Origin: Litsea cubeba | Lineage: Eukaryota > Streptophyta > Magnoliopsida > Laurales > Lauraceae | Reading direction: 5' to 3' | Length of the DNA: 64,000 bases | Assembly: GCA_012931725.1 (NCBI GenBank) | Contig: CM022948.1 | Location: 91,904,215 to 91,968,214 of the forward strand | Shown: in pieces, positions 11,506 through 22,141 of the stretch | How the letters are laid out: each line of letters starts with the position of its first letter | Position numbering within the stretch: the first letter of the stretch is position 1 | Made by a program: the position numbers and the translations under genes | The notes under the pieces: model-generated | Database searches by the model: none | Seen by the model: the letters and a program-made list of their open reading frames with translations, nothing else | Told to the model about the DNA's origin: nothing

Positions 11506-11996
11506 TAAAAAATGAACCTGACCTGACCCGAACTGATACAGAACTCCAACTTTTGTACCATAGGTGATGAATTGAGTTTATAAAACAATCATGGCCTTTT
11601 CCTAATTTCTATAAACTCAAGGGCAAGGTGAACAATTAAAATCTCCAGTCACATCTTAAAATCACAAATGCAAATCCCACTCAAAAAACAGTGGCTCGCA
11701 CTAATACCCATCGCCAAAGTTTTGACCTTTCAAACAAAACATGACTAATTTTAATTATACCCAACCAAACCACCCCCTCTTATGGTCAATGAATCCTTTT
11801 TCATTTTCTTATTTCTATAAGAAGACCACCCAACTCCTGCCCTGCTCTAACGTACGCCCTAGTCGTCCTCAACCAACCCCTCCCTCGCTTCACTCCTCTC
11901 CTATGGAAGCACGGTATCTCCATCCCTTTCCTTTCCTTCTCTTCTACTGTTTTTTTTTAATGTCTAACCCTCCACGTGGCGCTAGATCCGGACTGT

Positions 11997-12330
11997 TCAC
12001 GTGAAGAGCAATCCAGAGGCCAGAGGCACGTCGATGATGATCTCCTTCTCGGTGGGCTTCTTCTCCCCTCTAATGGCAATCAGGTAGCTCCAACCCACCC
12101 ACCCGATCCATCCGGCAATGTACAGGAACAAAATGCCAGGGGTGATGAACTCGCCCCAGTGCCTCTGATCACCGCTCACAATCAGGTGAGGCAGCCCATC
12201 TGAGCCGCACAGCAGCCCCTGCTTGCCATAATTCTCGAACTGCCTCTTCGTCTTCTCCATGGTGGCCTTGATGGCCATTCAAGCTTCTTCAAAGACTGAG
12301 CATGGGCAATTTTGTCCTACAAAATCAAAA
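11997..12330 (-). pseudogene. PSAF: PSAF fragment (photosystem I subunit III), broken
   Basis: A minus-strand frame starting at 12278 reads [56 protein letters not shown] and [13 protein letters not shown], the C-terminal half of PsaF, the plastocyanin-docking subunit of photosystem I made in the nucleus and imported into chloroplasts. Just upstream (about 12330-12285) another frame reads AQSLKKLE, also PsaF, but the segment between is deleted and the frame changes. The C-terminus stops early (LLFT then stop) before the usual final 25 or so residues. Transit peptide and N-terminal half are absent. It has no introns and no promoter. It is probably a retro-copied or element-captured fragment. 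Confidence 0.85.
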
Positions 12331-12715
12331 CACGTGGGATCAGGGACCTAAGGCTGGAAAGAGTCTAGCTAAGTGGACTATAGTCCTTAAAAAGTATTTC
12401 CTTGGACTGGAGGCTTGAAACAATGACTTATAGGGATATTTCGCTAATTTTGCCTTATATTTATCCGGATGTGCATTTGTATAGGTTTAGCTGGTGTGCC
12501 ACTCAAGAGAATAGTCTTTTGTCCGGTCAAAGACCTCGTCAATGCCACGTCATAAAAAAAAAAAAACAATTCAATGGGTGTTTCCGGGTTAGGGGTAACC
12601 CCTAATAAATTAAATCGTTTGAATTCATTCTTATAGATTTCTAATCTCCCTTATGAGGTTTTGTTGGCTCTAACTCTTAACATTTGAACAGGAGAAAAAA
12701 AAATGCTCCTGTGAC
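12331..12715. other. Intergenic, no gene seen
   Basis: AT-rich unique-looking DNA. It contains an inverted copy of TAGGTCCCTGA near 12341 and GTCAATGCCACGTCAT near 12538, phrases often found at plant Mutator-type termini. Nothing else was recognised. Confidence 0.4.
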
Positions 12716-13566
12716 AATAGAAGACATAGTCAGCTCCCCACCATCTCCGTTCTCTGCATTTAATTATGATTTCAGAAGTTTGTAACAACTTTCTTACCAA
12801 TATTCAAGTTAGTGGAATCTTTATAGAGTTGACTTGACTGAAGAAGTTGAATTCCCTTTTCCATGGGAAACGGATTCCCTGTTTGGACCAAACAGGGAAA
12901 CCATTCCTTTCCAATGATAGGAAATTACAAGTTAGAACCGGGATTGACTCCGTCCGTGGAATGCAATTTCTGGTTCGGTGTTCAAGAGTTGAGGTTCGCT
13001 TGATCTCATTGATCATGAGATCCTTGCGTATTTTAGGATTCCTCAAGTTTCTATAGGTTTTAGATCCAAGATTCTGAATTGTTTGACTGGTGGGTCGACT
13101 TCTTACCCTCATCTATTGGCTATTGCGATCTAACTATCGGATTATGAAAAAACTTGAATCAATATCCAAGCCGATGAAGGTCACAAACCTGTACGAATTC
13201 AATAAGATCAAAACCAAAGTAGATCATTTGATACTGCAACACATAAATAACTAACCCGCAACCTGAATTGCAGTGACCCAGAACAGATCACCAGGCCTTA
13301 CACCGATCTAATTTAACTTGTTTAGAACCGTAGCTCAGATGCTACAGGACCATTCAACTGTCCCATTATGCCCATCACTGCTATATCTTATACGTTGCAT
13401 AGCAGAAACTTTCCTTCCAAAAGCATTACAGCATAAAAAAACAAAAGAAACCTTCATCAACTTACTAAAATCTCTCAAGAAGTATCTTTTATTGATATCA
13501 TTTCAATCCTACAGAACAGACAGATAACAACAGCAAACTCTCTCTCTCTCACACACACACAGATCT

Positions 13567-13773
13567 TCAAAGGATAGTGCAACGGGATACAGACTGCTGA
13601 TCTGCTTCGTTAACATTTCCAGCGGCGGACTGCTCCCCGATCTTTATACCTGGCCATTCCTGGCAAAGGCAGTGTTGGCCCTGCGGGATCTGCTGGTAAA
13701 CGGATGCTACATGCCTCCCGCACCCGCTCCATGTTGTCTTTCCACATTTCGAACAAGCAACTGCGTAACACAT
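13567..13773 (-). CDS. Small cysteine-rich plant protein, 68 aa, C-terminal CTIL
   Basis: A single-exon gene. The protein begins MCYAVACSKCGKTTWSGCG and continues HVASVYQQIPQGQHCLC-QEWPG, then a polar tail ending SRCTIL. Six cysteines (C2, C7, C10, C18, C35, C37) with nearby histidines suggest a compact metal-binding fold. A seventh, C65, lies exactly four from the end, forming a CaaX-like CTIL box, which with leucine last would predict geranylgeranylation. I recognise it as a conserved uncharacterised plant family. Start choice: first ATG, with conserved paralogue context and a TATA box about 70 bp upstream. A paralogue lies 3.2 kb away at 16783-16986 with high identity in the Cys-rich part and a variable tail, a sign of purifying selection. 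Function unknown. Confidence 0.85.
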   Translation of the reverse strand: MCYAVACSKCGKTTWSGCGRHVASVYQQIPQGQHCLCQEWPGIKIGEQSAAGNVNEADQQSVSRCTIL

Positions 13774-13840
13774 CTTTCTCTCCTCCTTTTCTTTTCTGAT
13801 CAGGTTAATGACTTGTCTCAGCAGTCAGCATCTACCCTTT

Positions 13841-13850
13841 ATTTATAGAG
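13841..13850 (-). promoter_or_regulatory. TATA box of cysteine-rich gene 1
   Basis: The minus strand reads CTCTATAAAT, about 70 bp before the ATG. The same motif and flanks are conserved before the paralogue. Confidence 0.6.
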
Positions 13851-15949
13851 ATCGCAAAAGGCACGAAGAAGGCTTGTAGTGGGTAGATACGATTTATTGG
13901 GAAGTTATAATTGGAATTTGACCTGGTCTTAGTGGGTGGACGTTTTAAATTCCATTTCTGACAAAATATTCAAGAGCCTTGTTGATGTTTCACGGTTCAG
14001 TGCAGAAGTCGTTGGGAGTTGTAACGTAAATGTTCTCGATATTTGGATTATCCAAAGTTTAATCCTATAAAAATCAGATATTTATTTAGATCTTGATAAG
14101 ATAATGGTCTCGGGTCCGGTTCCACCTTAGATCGGATCCGTGGACCCGAGATCCAATATATTATCTAAATTTTTGAAAATCTTTTTTAAAAATTATATTT
14201 GTTTAATATCATTCTCTATTTAAATTCGGATCCGGACCGGCTCATATATGGTTCTGATTCGAGTAACAGAGACCGGTTCCGAAATGATTTCGGGTCCGAA
14301 CCCGGGGACTAAAACCGACCCGTTTACAAACCTAAAAAGTTGCCTGATTGTGTGAAGGTGATAAGGTGGACCACTTTTTATCTAACAAATGAATGGCAGA
14401 GGAAAGCAGGGGCCTTTATAAATCCTTTTTTTCTTAATGCAAGTGTTTTCGTTATTAAAAAAAAAAAAAAACATGTGCAGAGTAAATGCTCGAGCTCTCG
14501 GACCGGATTACAGATATCATATGATTTTAGACTGTTATGAATGGAGTGGAATGTTGGATTTAAATAAAATAAAATAAAACCATTTTAATATTACAATCAA
14601 AGTGCAGGTTCAAAGCTGAAAGAAAATCAAAGTAGATCATTTTCATATTACGTACAATCCATTGAGATTGACCGGGTATCTGAATTGCAGTGACTGGGAT
14701 CACACGATAGCCACGAAATATAGGTTACCATGATTAGAACGGTGGTTGAAAAAGCCCATGGCTGCAGTTGAATAATGGTGTGTTTGATTCCCTTTATAAA
14801 AGATGAAACTGCTTTTTTGAAAATAGCTCTTCAGTAGCTATTTGTTCAAAGTTTTTTTTTTTTTTTTTTTTTTTAAGTAAAGGTTGTTTGGTTAGTTCAA
14901 TTTTTAGAATTATTGTTTCACATCAAAAGCAATTAGGATTGGTTGGTTATAACAGAAAATAATTTAATAAATAATAATTAAATAATATATTAAAAAACCT
15001 TATAAAAAAAATTCAAGATCATTGTAGAAAAATAAAACAGCCCCACATACGTGTGCCATTAATTTTTTATGGGGCCCAATACAAATGGCACATTCATATG
15101 GGCCCCAACCCAAAGCCACTTGTATTTAGCAGATTGTGTTAGAATTAGAAAATAACTTTTAGAAAACTAGTCTCACTCTAAAGTTGCATTGAGTTCATCT
15201 CAGAAAATCAATATTATGTATATATATATTTAAAAATATAACTATGAATGGAGTACTAGTGATTGAGAAATAAGAATATCGAGATCATGATGAAGAGCTA
15301 ACAACCATTGTGTTAGATCCGGTCAGAGACCGCTAAAGATAGAAAACTTGGAGAATTCAACCGGATAATGATGCTGAATGTTGCTCTAATGGCCTAATCA
15401 GGATGTGGCCTCAAAATTGCATAAATCAATGATGAGTGGCCTGATTTGAGCGAGGCTTAACAGATCAAGACACTGTGAAACAGTCCTTAATGGGCATGAG
15501 CATGAAGAGAACATGGCCCAAAAGTACAAAGTTATCAAGGATGGGCTTGCTCTGGCTCAGTTCAAATAGGCCCATAACTTGACTTGAAAGGCCAACTATA
15601 TAAAAATCCCAAAGTGACTATTCCCATTGAACTTTCCATTTGGAAAAGATATCACACACAAATACACAATCATTGCAACCACCAATCCATCTCTAGATCA
15701 TGCCCATTTTCACTTTCGTCATCTGCATGATTTCAGATGCTACTTTTCTCATAGGTTAACTTTTAACAAAAGGTCTGGACTCTTGATCCGGGGAGGATAG
15801 TAATTCATGAAAGGATGGAAGAAGGGCCCTGCTGGATGATTTCTGATTATGCAATTCAACTGCGCACTACACATCCAGACCATCTCAGAGGTGGGTCCCA
15901 GACCCACCTCTGCACATGCGACAGTCTCGACCAATGCGCATAAGGGTAT
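13851..15949. other. Intergenic between the duplicated genes
   Basis: No gene was recognised. Bases 14090-14335 resemble the GC-rich interior and end (GTTTACAAACCTA) of the hAT-like element seen at 19369. Bases 15800-15930 share the phrase ATCCAGACCATC-CAGAGGTGG with 49860-49900, a dispersed repeat. The rest is AT-rich with short poly-T and poly-A runs. Confidence 0.5.
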
Positions 15950-16782
15950 CTTCCTTATTCCTTGTATCTACATTTAATTATGTTTCAGAAGCTTCTTAGC
16001 ATCTTTCTTTCTGTATTCAAATTACTTTAGACTCTTGGAGTTGACTTGACTGGCTAGATGACTAGATCCTAAGTTTAATCCGCTTTCCCATGATAGCCAC
16101 TTTGAGCGAGGGTTGACTCCGCCCCAGGAATGCAATTCTGGCTCGGGGGTCAAGAGTTGATCAGGTGGGGGTACCTCATGCCAATGATCATGAGGTACGT
16201 ACGTATTGTAGCATTCCTTAATTGTAGATCCAGCACTTTATTTTAATTAACAAGTTTGTGTGGGTTTTAGAATACAATGCTTCCTCTTCTGACCTTCATC
16301 TATTGTGATCCAAAAATCACATAATGAAAACTTGGGTCAAGTTCCAAGATGAAGAAGGCCACAAACCAATACGATCGAATTCAATAAGATCAAGACCAAA
16401 GTAGATCATTTGATATTGCAACCCAAAGAACACACCTAAATTACAGTAACCCATATAACAACAGATCACCAGGGCAGTACACATAGATAGGATACCAAGA
16501 TTACAACCGTAGCTCTAATGCTAGCTAGTAGCTACAAGGCCCTTCAATTGTTACAATATGCCCATAAACTGCTTTTGAATCAGCTCTTTTCTGCTTTCCT
16601 TGGAAAAAAGAAGGCTCATCAAATCAGCATCTTATAACAATAGAAATAAATAGCAGAAACTTTCCTTCCCAAAAAAAAAAAAAAACACCAAACCTCATAA
16701 ATTATCTTTTATTGATATCATTTTAATCCTACACAACAGATAGACAACATGATATGACAACAGCAAACTGAGAGAGAGATCT

Positions 16783-16986
16783 TCAAAGGATAGTGCAGCG
16801 GGATTCGGACTGCGCTTCATTGACATTACCGCCATTTGCAGACTGCTCCCCCATCTTTATTCCTGGCCATTGGCGGCAAAGGCAGTGTTGGCCCTGCGCG
16901 ATCTGCCTGTAAACAGATGCTACATGCGACCCGCACCCGCCCCATGTTGTCTTGCCACATTTCGAGCAAGCAACTGCGTAGCACAT
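16783..16986 (-). CDS. Small cysteine-rich plant protein, 67 aa, paralogue 2, C-terminal CTIL
   Basis: Paralogue of the gene at 13567. It reads MCYAVACSKCGKTTWGGCG, HVASVYRQIAQGQHCLC-RQWPG, then a polar tail ending ESRCTIL. All seven cysteines, including the one in the C-terminal CaaX-like box, are kept, whereas the linker before the box varies in length and sequence. No intron. The GGCG motif here is likely the ancestral form (SGCG in the paralogue). Promoter conserved, TATA box at 17049-17058. A deleted third copy of the 5' part lies at 38406-38479. Role unknown; prenylation is inferred from the motif only. Confidence 0.85.
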   Translation of the reverse strand: MCYAVACSKCGKTTWGGCGSHVASVYRQIAQGQHCLCRQWPGIKMGEQSANGGNVNEAQSESRCTIL

Positions 16987-17048
16987 ATCTCTCTCCCTTA
17001 TCTCAATCAGGTTCAGGTTGATGCCTTGTCTGATGAGTATCTACCCTT

Positions 17049-17058
17049 TATTTATAGA
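17049..17058 (-). promoter_or_regulatory. TATA box of cysteine-rich gene 2
   Basis: The minus strand reads TCTATAAATAA, about 65 bp before the ATG, within a block conserved with gene 1 and with the truncated copy near 38540. Confidence 0.6.
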
Positions 17059-17059
17059 G

Positions 17060-18508
17060 AGCAATACCATATATACAATCGACCATTGAAAGGATAGGAA
17101 ACAATGAAGAATCATTGTATGTATGGATTCGATACTTTTTCTTAGTAATTGTCTAATTGACCAAATTAAGTAGCCAAAGATGGGCGATAAAATCAAGAAG
17201 TTTGATTTCAATACTATTCATGTGTTAAACAGTGTACAGCTAAGAGGGACGTCCGCGTGCTCTTCTTTTTATTTGTGCATTTGTACAACTAGCCATTGTT
17301 TGCTATACAGTGCACATATCTCCTCATAATTCACTTCAATAGGAGTGCGTCCCATTAATTGATCAAATGATTGCAAACATGACTCGATGCTGATATGGCA
17401 TCGCTACTAACATGAGAGTTAGTCACGTTTTCATTATCGCTAGCTTGAAATGGAATTTTAGGGTATATTATTAGAGGGGGAGACCTTCATTTAGAATGGC
17501 TTAGAATTGTCATTATGTAGACCTATTATATGGTTCTAGTGTGAGAGCTGAGGATGCAACTGCTGCAAAACTAGCCAAAGGAAGAGTTGAAGCCCGCCGT
17601 TCATAGTATTCCTTGGCAACTTTGGTTTTTTTCAAGCCAAGACTTTACTTGGTAAGGTATCATTGGAATTAGACCTGGTCTTGCGTCTCCTGCCGTACTC
17701 CAGACGTTTTTTTTTTTTTTTTTTAATATTCCATATGACTAACAAAACATTAATCCAGAACCTTCCGAGGTTTGCTGTGACTTGTGCAGGAGAAGCTGGC
17801 GTCCACTTGCTTATTAAGAAGATGATTAAGTTATGGTATATTTCAAAAAAAGTATATCAGATGATTTGAATTATTAATAAAAAAAATTTTCACATTTTTC
17901 TCGAATTAAGTCCTCTTCATAAAATCTCTTGTGAAATGACAAAATACCCTTCCCTTATGACATGTTTTGTATTTTTAATTCTCATGATCATAACTATTTA
18001 ATGAAGTTAGTGTTTTAGTCATTTGGAATCCACTTTTTTAACCATCCATGTATAAAGGTAGTCGAAGTGGGTCCCACTAGGTCATTTGGGCTGGACATGA
18101 TCAGTTATCTTAAATAATTTATTAAACGAAAAATTTTGACAAATGACATAAGGATATTTTCATCATTTCTCAAATTTTTTTATAGAGAGAGACTTGATTA
18201 AAAGAATCATGGAAAACTTAATTTTATACTCTTTTGAAATATACGTTTTTGAAAATGAGCCAAAAGTCCTATTCCCTTTTGACATTTTCCCTACTTCATC
18301 AATTAATTATGGGTGGATTGGTTTATATGCCAATCCAGCATGGGCTAAACTTTTATTAGTGTGAGATATAACTCTTAAGGAGAAAATAATTATTTTGAGC
18401 GGTTGAAATTCACTAAGGCAAGCTCTATTATTCTATATTTTTACCCTTATAAAGTTTTTGAGAAACTATGTCTTTGAAAATGTTGAGATAGTTATCAAAT
18501 TTCATATA
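17060..18508. other. Intergenic part of copy A, no gene seen
   Basis: AT-rich, duplicated at 38550-39960 with small indels. No open frame has recognisable similarity. Poly-T runs (for example 17707-17724) vary in length between copies. Confidence 0.6.
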
Positions 18509-18517
18509 TTTCTTTGG

Positions 18518-18638
18518 GGGGAGTATTCCTATGCATCTATCCCTCACCATAGGGTGATGAACGCTCCTCTTTTTGGGAAGTTTCAAATATAGTGTCCCTA
18601 ACCCTATGGTGAGGGATAGATGCACTTGAATATTTCCC
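18518..18638. mobile_element. 121-bp Mutator-type MITE, 9-bp target duplication
   Basis: Nearly the whole element is two inverted arms: TGCATCTATCCCTCACCATA on the left and its complement on the right, each about 38 bp with few mismatches. It is flanked by TTTCTTTGG (18509-18517) and TTTCTTTAG (18639-18647), a 9-bp target duplication with one change. Copies B (about 39958-39970) and C (about 43208-43220) hold a single TTTCTTTGG, so both preserve the empty site and insertion followed the duplication. Confidence 0.85.
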
Positions 18639-19368
18639 TTTCTTTAGATATTATTTGAAAATTTTGAGTTCTTTAAAAATAATTAGTAAACAATCAATAT
18701 AAAAAAAATATTACTGGTCGACCATTGCTTTCCCTCCCTCACAAAAATCCTATATCTACAACTGGTGTTATGCTCAATTTCAAGATGGGACCAACTCATG
18801 TTAGAGTATACTTTGAAGACAACCTATTAAAGGTAGAGGTCCTTCAATTTTAAGAGGTTTGGATTTTTAACACGGGCTCCACTGTCGAGTGCGGCAGACA
18901 CATGCCCTTGGACAACAACAAACCCCAACACCCACACCCCAACCCCTCTACCCAACAGGGGCGGACCCGTGTCTTAAGCTTTTAGGGGCAGTTGCTCCCA
19001 TTGGACTTGGAAAAGGACCTATGCTCCCCAAACAAAAAAAATGGCAAAATGACTTGACCTTTTCAATTGACCATCATCCAATAGGTCAAACGAAAACCCA
19101 ACCACCCACCCCAGATAACGAATCATGGGATTGCCGGCTACTAAATGACACAGAGATTAAAAAAAAAACCAACTTGGCTATAGCTAATTAAATAAGACGA
19201 AGAGAATGTCCAAGGTTCTTGTGTTCTTAAACATCCAATGTCCGGCCTGTAAGAAAGTTTTCACAGATTCTCATTTTTTGTCTTGTCCATGAGTGGCCCA
19301 CGGTCAAGTTACAAATGAAACCTCCCCAAATTATAGGAACAAAGCAAACACTCAACAATGGTTGCAAT

Positions 19369-19875
19369 TAGGGATGTAAATGGATACCCGATTCTCCAAC
19401 TACCCAAAAGTTTCAACCTGCCGGGTTTGGAACTTGTTTAGCCAATTTATAAATGGGTTTGTAATTTGTTTAGGTTCCGCCCGATGGACCCAAGACCCGA
19501 ATTTTGGATGTGCATGTTTAAGACGGTTCTTGAATGGATACAGGCTAATGTTAAAAACTTCATGCAACAACCTATATATTGGTTCTAAAGATATTGGGAT
19601 ATATCAATTGTGAAGATAGACATGATGCACTATTGTTGGGTTGAATAATATCCCTATTTTAAGAAAAAAAGAAAAACAAAAAACAAAAAACAAAAAACAA
19701 AAAATAGAAGTTGGAACCGGTGGATCCAGACCCGGACCCAGTCCTTTTCAGTTATGGAACCATGTAAACAGGTTCGGAGTCGGAACCAGATTTAGAACCA
19801 AAACTGCCTCAACAAAACGGATCCGGTTCCTAGTTCAGTATGTTCCGACCAGGAACCGGCCCGTTTGCATCCCTA
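19369..19875. mobile_element. hAT-like non-autonomous element, copy A
   Basis: It begins TAGGGATGTAAA and ends TTTGCATCCCTA, inverted repeats of 12 bp with one mismatch. Flanks GTTGCAAT and GTTGATAA resemble an eroded 8-bp duplication typical of hAT. The interior is rich in GAACC/GGTTC words. Present in copy B at 40656-41142 and truncated in copy C (43915-44104), so it predates the segmental duplication. Confidence 0.6.
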
Positions 19876-20067
19876 GTTGATAATCAATTGAATTGGTAAC
19901 TAGAGTATGAAGACTCAAGGCATGGGATGGCACTTCCTACGCCAATGTCCACTTCTGTATGCTTTGAAGTAATAAACCTAATATTTATGTAATGGCATGA
20001 TGATGTGTTGTGTATGGACTTAATTGTATACTCTGGTATTGCTACTGTCATACATATGAAAAGATTT

Positions 20068-21665
20068 TGAAAGTTTTAAAACCCCCAAACCCTAGGGTTT
20101 AAGGACCCAAATCAGATCTCTAATATGCAATTCAAGCAACACAAATAATAATCACGAAATCAACAATCAATCACCATAAGAAAGACAACGATATACGTGA
20201 AAAAACCCCAAATAAGGGAAAAAACCTCGGGCCCTGGAACTCGGTCCAAGAAAGAGATCAAACACTTACAATTCGAAGATTACAAGAGAACTTACAATCC
20301 ATCCCCAGTTGAACAACAACCTAAGGACTGTAGAACCTCATGATAACGCCTCGCCGTTCATCTTCTCCCTTGCTTGACACTCAGTCTACACCCTCAAAGC
20401 AACTTCGAGATAAAACGAACCAAAGATTGAAGAAATGGACTCTAGAGATGGAAATCTCAGCTCAAGATGGATGAATCTCTCTAGAGAATGAAAAGCTCTC
20501 TCTCAATGTTAGCAGTCGTCCTTGAATGTCTAAGATAGGGATGGCAACGGGTTAGATGGGAGGCGGATATCCGAATCCAATTCTCCATCTCCATATCCGC
20601 TCTGATCTCTGAACGAATATCCATTCTATCTTCCATCCCCTCCTCCAAACAGAGATCGGATATCCAAACGGAGAATCGGATATCCGAATCATTAAAAAAA
20701 TATTAAAAAGACAATACAATTCAAAATATAATTTAAGCATTAAAAGCATTAAAAAGACAATATAATTCAAAATATATTAAAAAATAAACTTCCAAAATAA
20801 AGTCAATCAAGTTTCAACACACTTACACAAGTCATACAAATCCCAATTAAATCCAAATTAGTTTTAATTCAAAATTTCAACCAACAAGCAACAATACATC
20901 AATCCTTAAGAAACATCATTTCCAACTCCAAGCCATCTCATCTCTTCTTCCAACCTACATATAAAATTAAACTACGGTCATTACTATAGGTCGGATACGG
21001 GTCGAAGATCGGATATCCAAACGGATATTCGGATCGGATATCTCCATATCCGCCTCTGATCCGATCTCCGAGTTTTTTTTTCAAAATCCATATCCGAATC
21101 CAACTCGATCTCCGAAATCCATATCCAAACGGAGTGGGTATCGGATCGGATCGGATCGGACCGGACGAAATTACCATCCCTAGTTTAAGAGAGGTATTTA
21201 AGGCAAAATATAACAACCCTTATATAGTAGAACTACTAGGGTTTGCCCAAAATAGAATTCTGTAACGAACGTTCGAACACTTGTGCTTTCGGAAAAACTG
21301 GCCGAAGGCTTTTGGGGAACCAACGTTCGAACGCTTGTCACATGCGTTCGAACTCTTGTGCTCTCGGAAAAATGGCTTGATGACTCTGCATGACCAATGT
21401 TCGAACGAAAGCAATGTGCGTTCGAACTCTTGAGCTCTCGAGAAACTTAGCTTGAAAGGCTCTAGACAGCAACGTTCGAACTCTGTTCGAACGTTCTAAC
21501 TTCGAACTCTGCTTCTGAACATTCTAACTCTGGAGCTCTGGTCTTTGGTTTGTAAGCTGTACTCCCATGGGATTTTGCAGTCCATTCTAGAAAAATGAAA
21601 AATACATAAATCAAATCCAAGTTTTGTCCAATCCCATGAATTATGCCAACACTCAAAACCTTACA
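20068..21665 (-). mobile_element. Sirevirus-like Copia solo LTR
   Basis: It begins TGAAAG and ends TTACA on the plus strand, flanked by GATTT at 20063-20067 and 21666-21670 (5-bp target duplication). The site is unoccupied in copy B near 41480. Without the nested hAT element and its duplicated site (655 bp) the LTR is 943 bp, matching the 945-966 bp LTRs of the full element at 27860. It shares with them the landmark phrases AGGGAAAAAACC, CAGTTGAACA and CGCCGTTCA. It carries about eight TTCGAA palindromes at 21265-21510. No internal region remains. Confidence 0.85.
20536..21182. mobile_element. hAT-like element nested in the solo LTR
   Basis: It begins TAGGGATGGCAA and ends TTACCATCCCTA. Flanking GTCTAAGA (20528-20535) and GTTTAAGA (21183-21190) form an 8-bp target duplication with one change. 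The 647-bp interior has many GGATATCCGA-like words and no transposase. Confidence 0.75.
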
Positions 21666-22141
21666 GATTTCTAATGAATTATGATGGAATGCAAGTTCAT
21701 ATGAAGCAAGTCATGCTTGGATATGTGAAAAGCTAAATTTAGAATGTCTGGCATATGATTAATTTAAAATCCAATCCCAGTATAGATATCTTGACAGCCA
21801 TACTTAAACCAATCTTTTAAGGAATTTCATTAAATCTCAAATGTAAGCGGAGGCACGGATAATAGCAAACGCTTACCACCATCCTCATCTACAGATCACT
21901 CACATGGACCATCAAGGAGAAGCTCAGGATGCGAGTTTTATAGTGTAGTACATTTTGAACATGCACTTATTTCCTTCAAGTTTCCCTCTTCCTTGAAAGT
22001 TGCTGCTCCAAGGACACTTCTTATGTCCTTCCTTTTACCTTACTCTACTGCACATATTATTTTTTGAAGGGATTTTCTGAATGTAGTGAAGGAGAAACCA
22101 TTGTTTGGCTAGAAGAAGTGACATTTACCCGATTGATGCTG

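Larger units (their letters stand above)
12716..13900. repeat. Tandem duplication unit 1 (carries cysteine-rich gene 1)
   Basis: This segment aligns by eye with 15950-17100. Shared phrases include GAGTTGACTTGACTG, GGTTGACTCCG with GAATGCAATTCTGG, CAAAGTAGATCATTTGATA, the coding region, and the TATA region CTACCCTTTATTTATAGAG. Divergence is substantial outside the gene, so this is an older tandem duplication than the copy A/B/C events. Confidence 0.75.
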
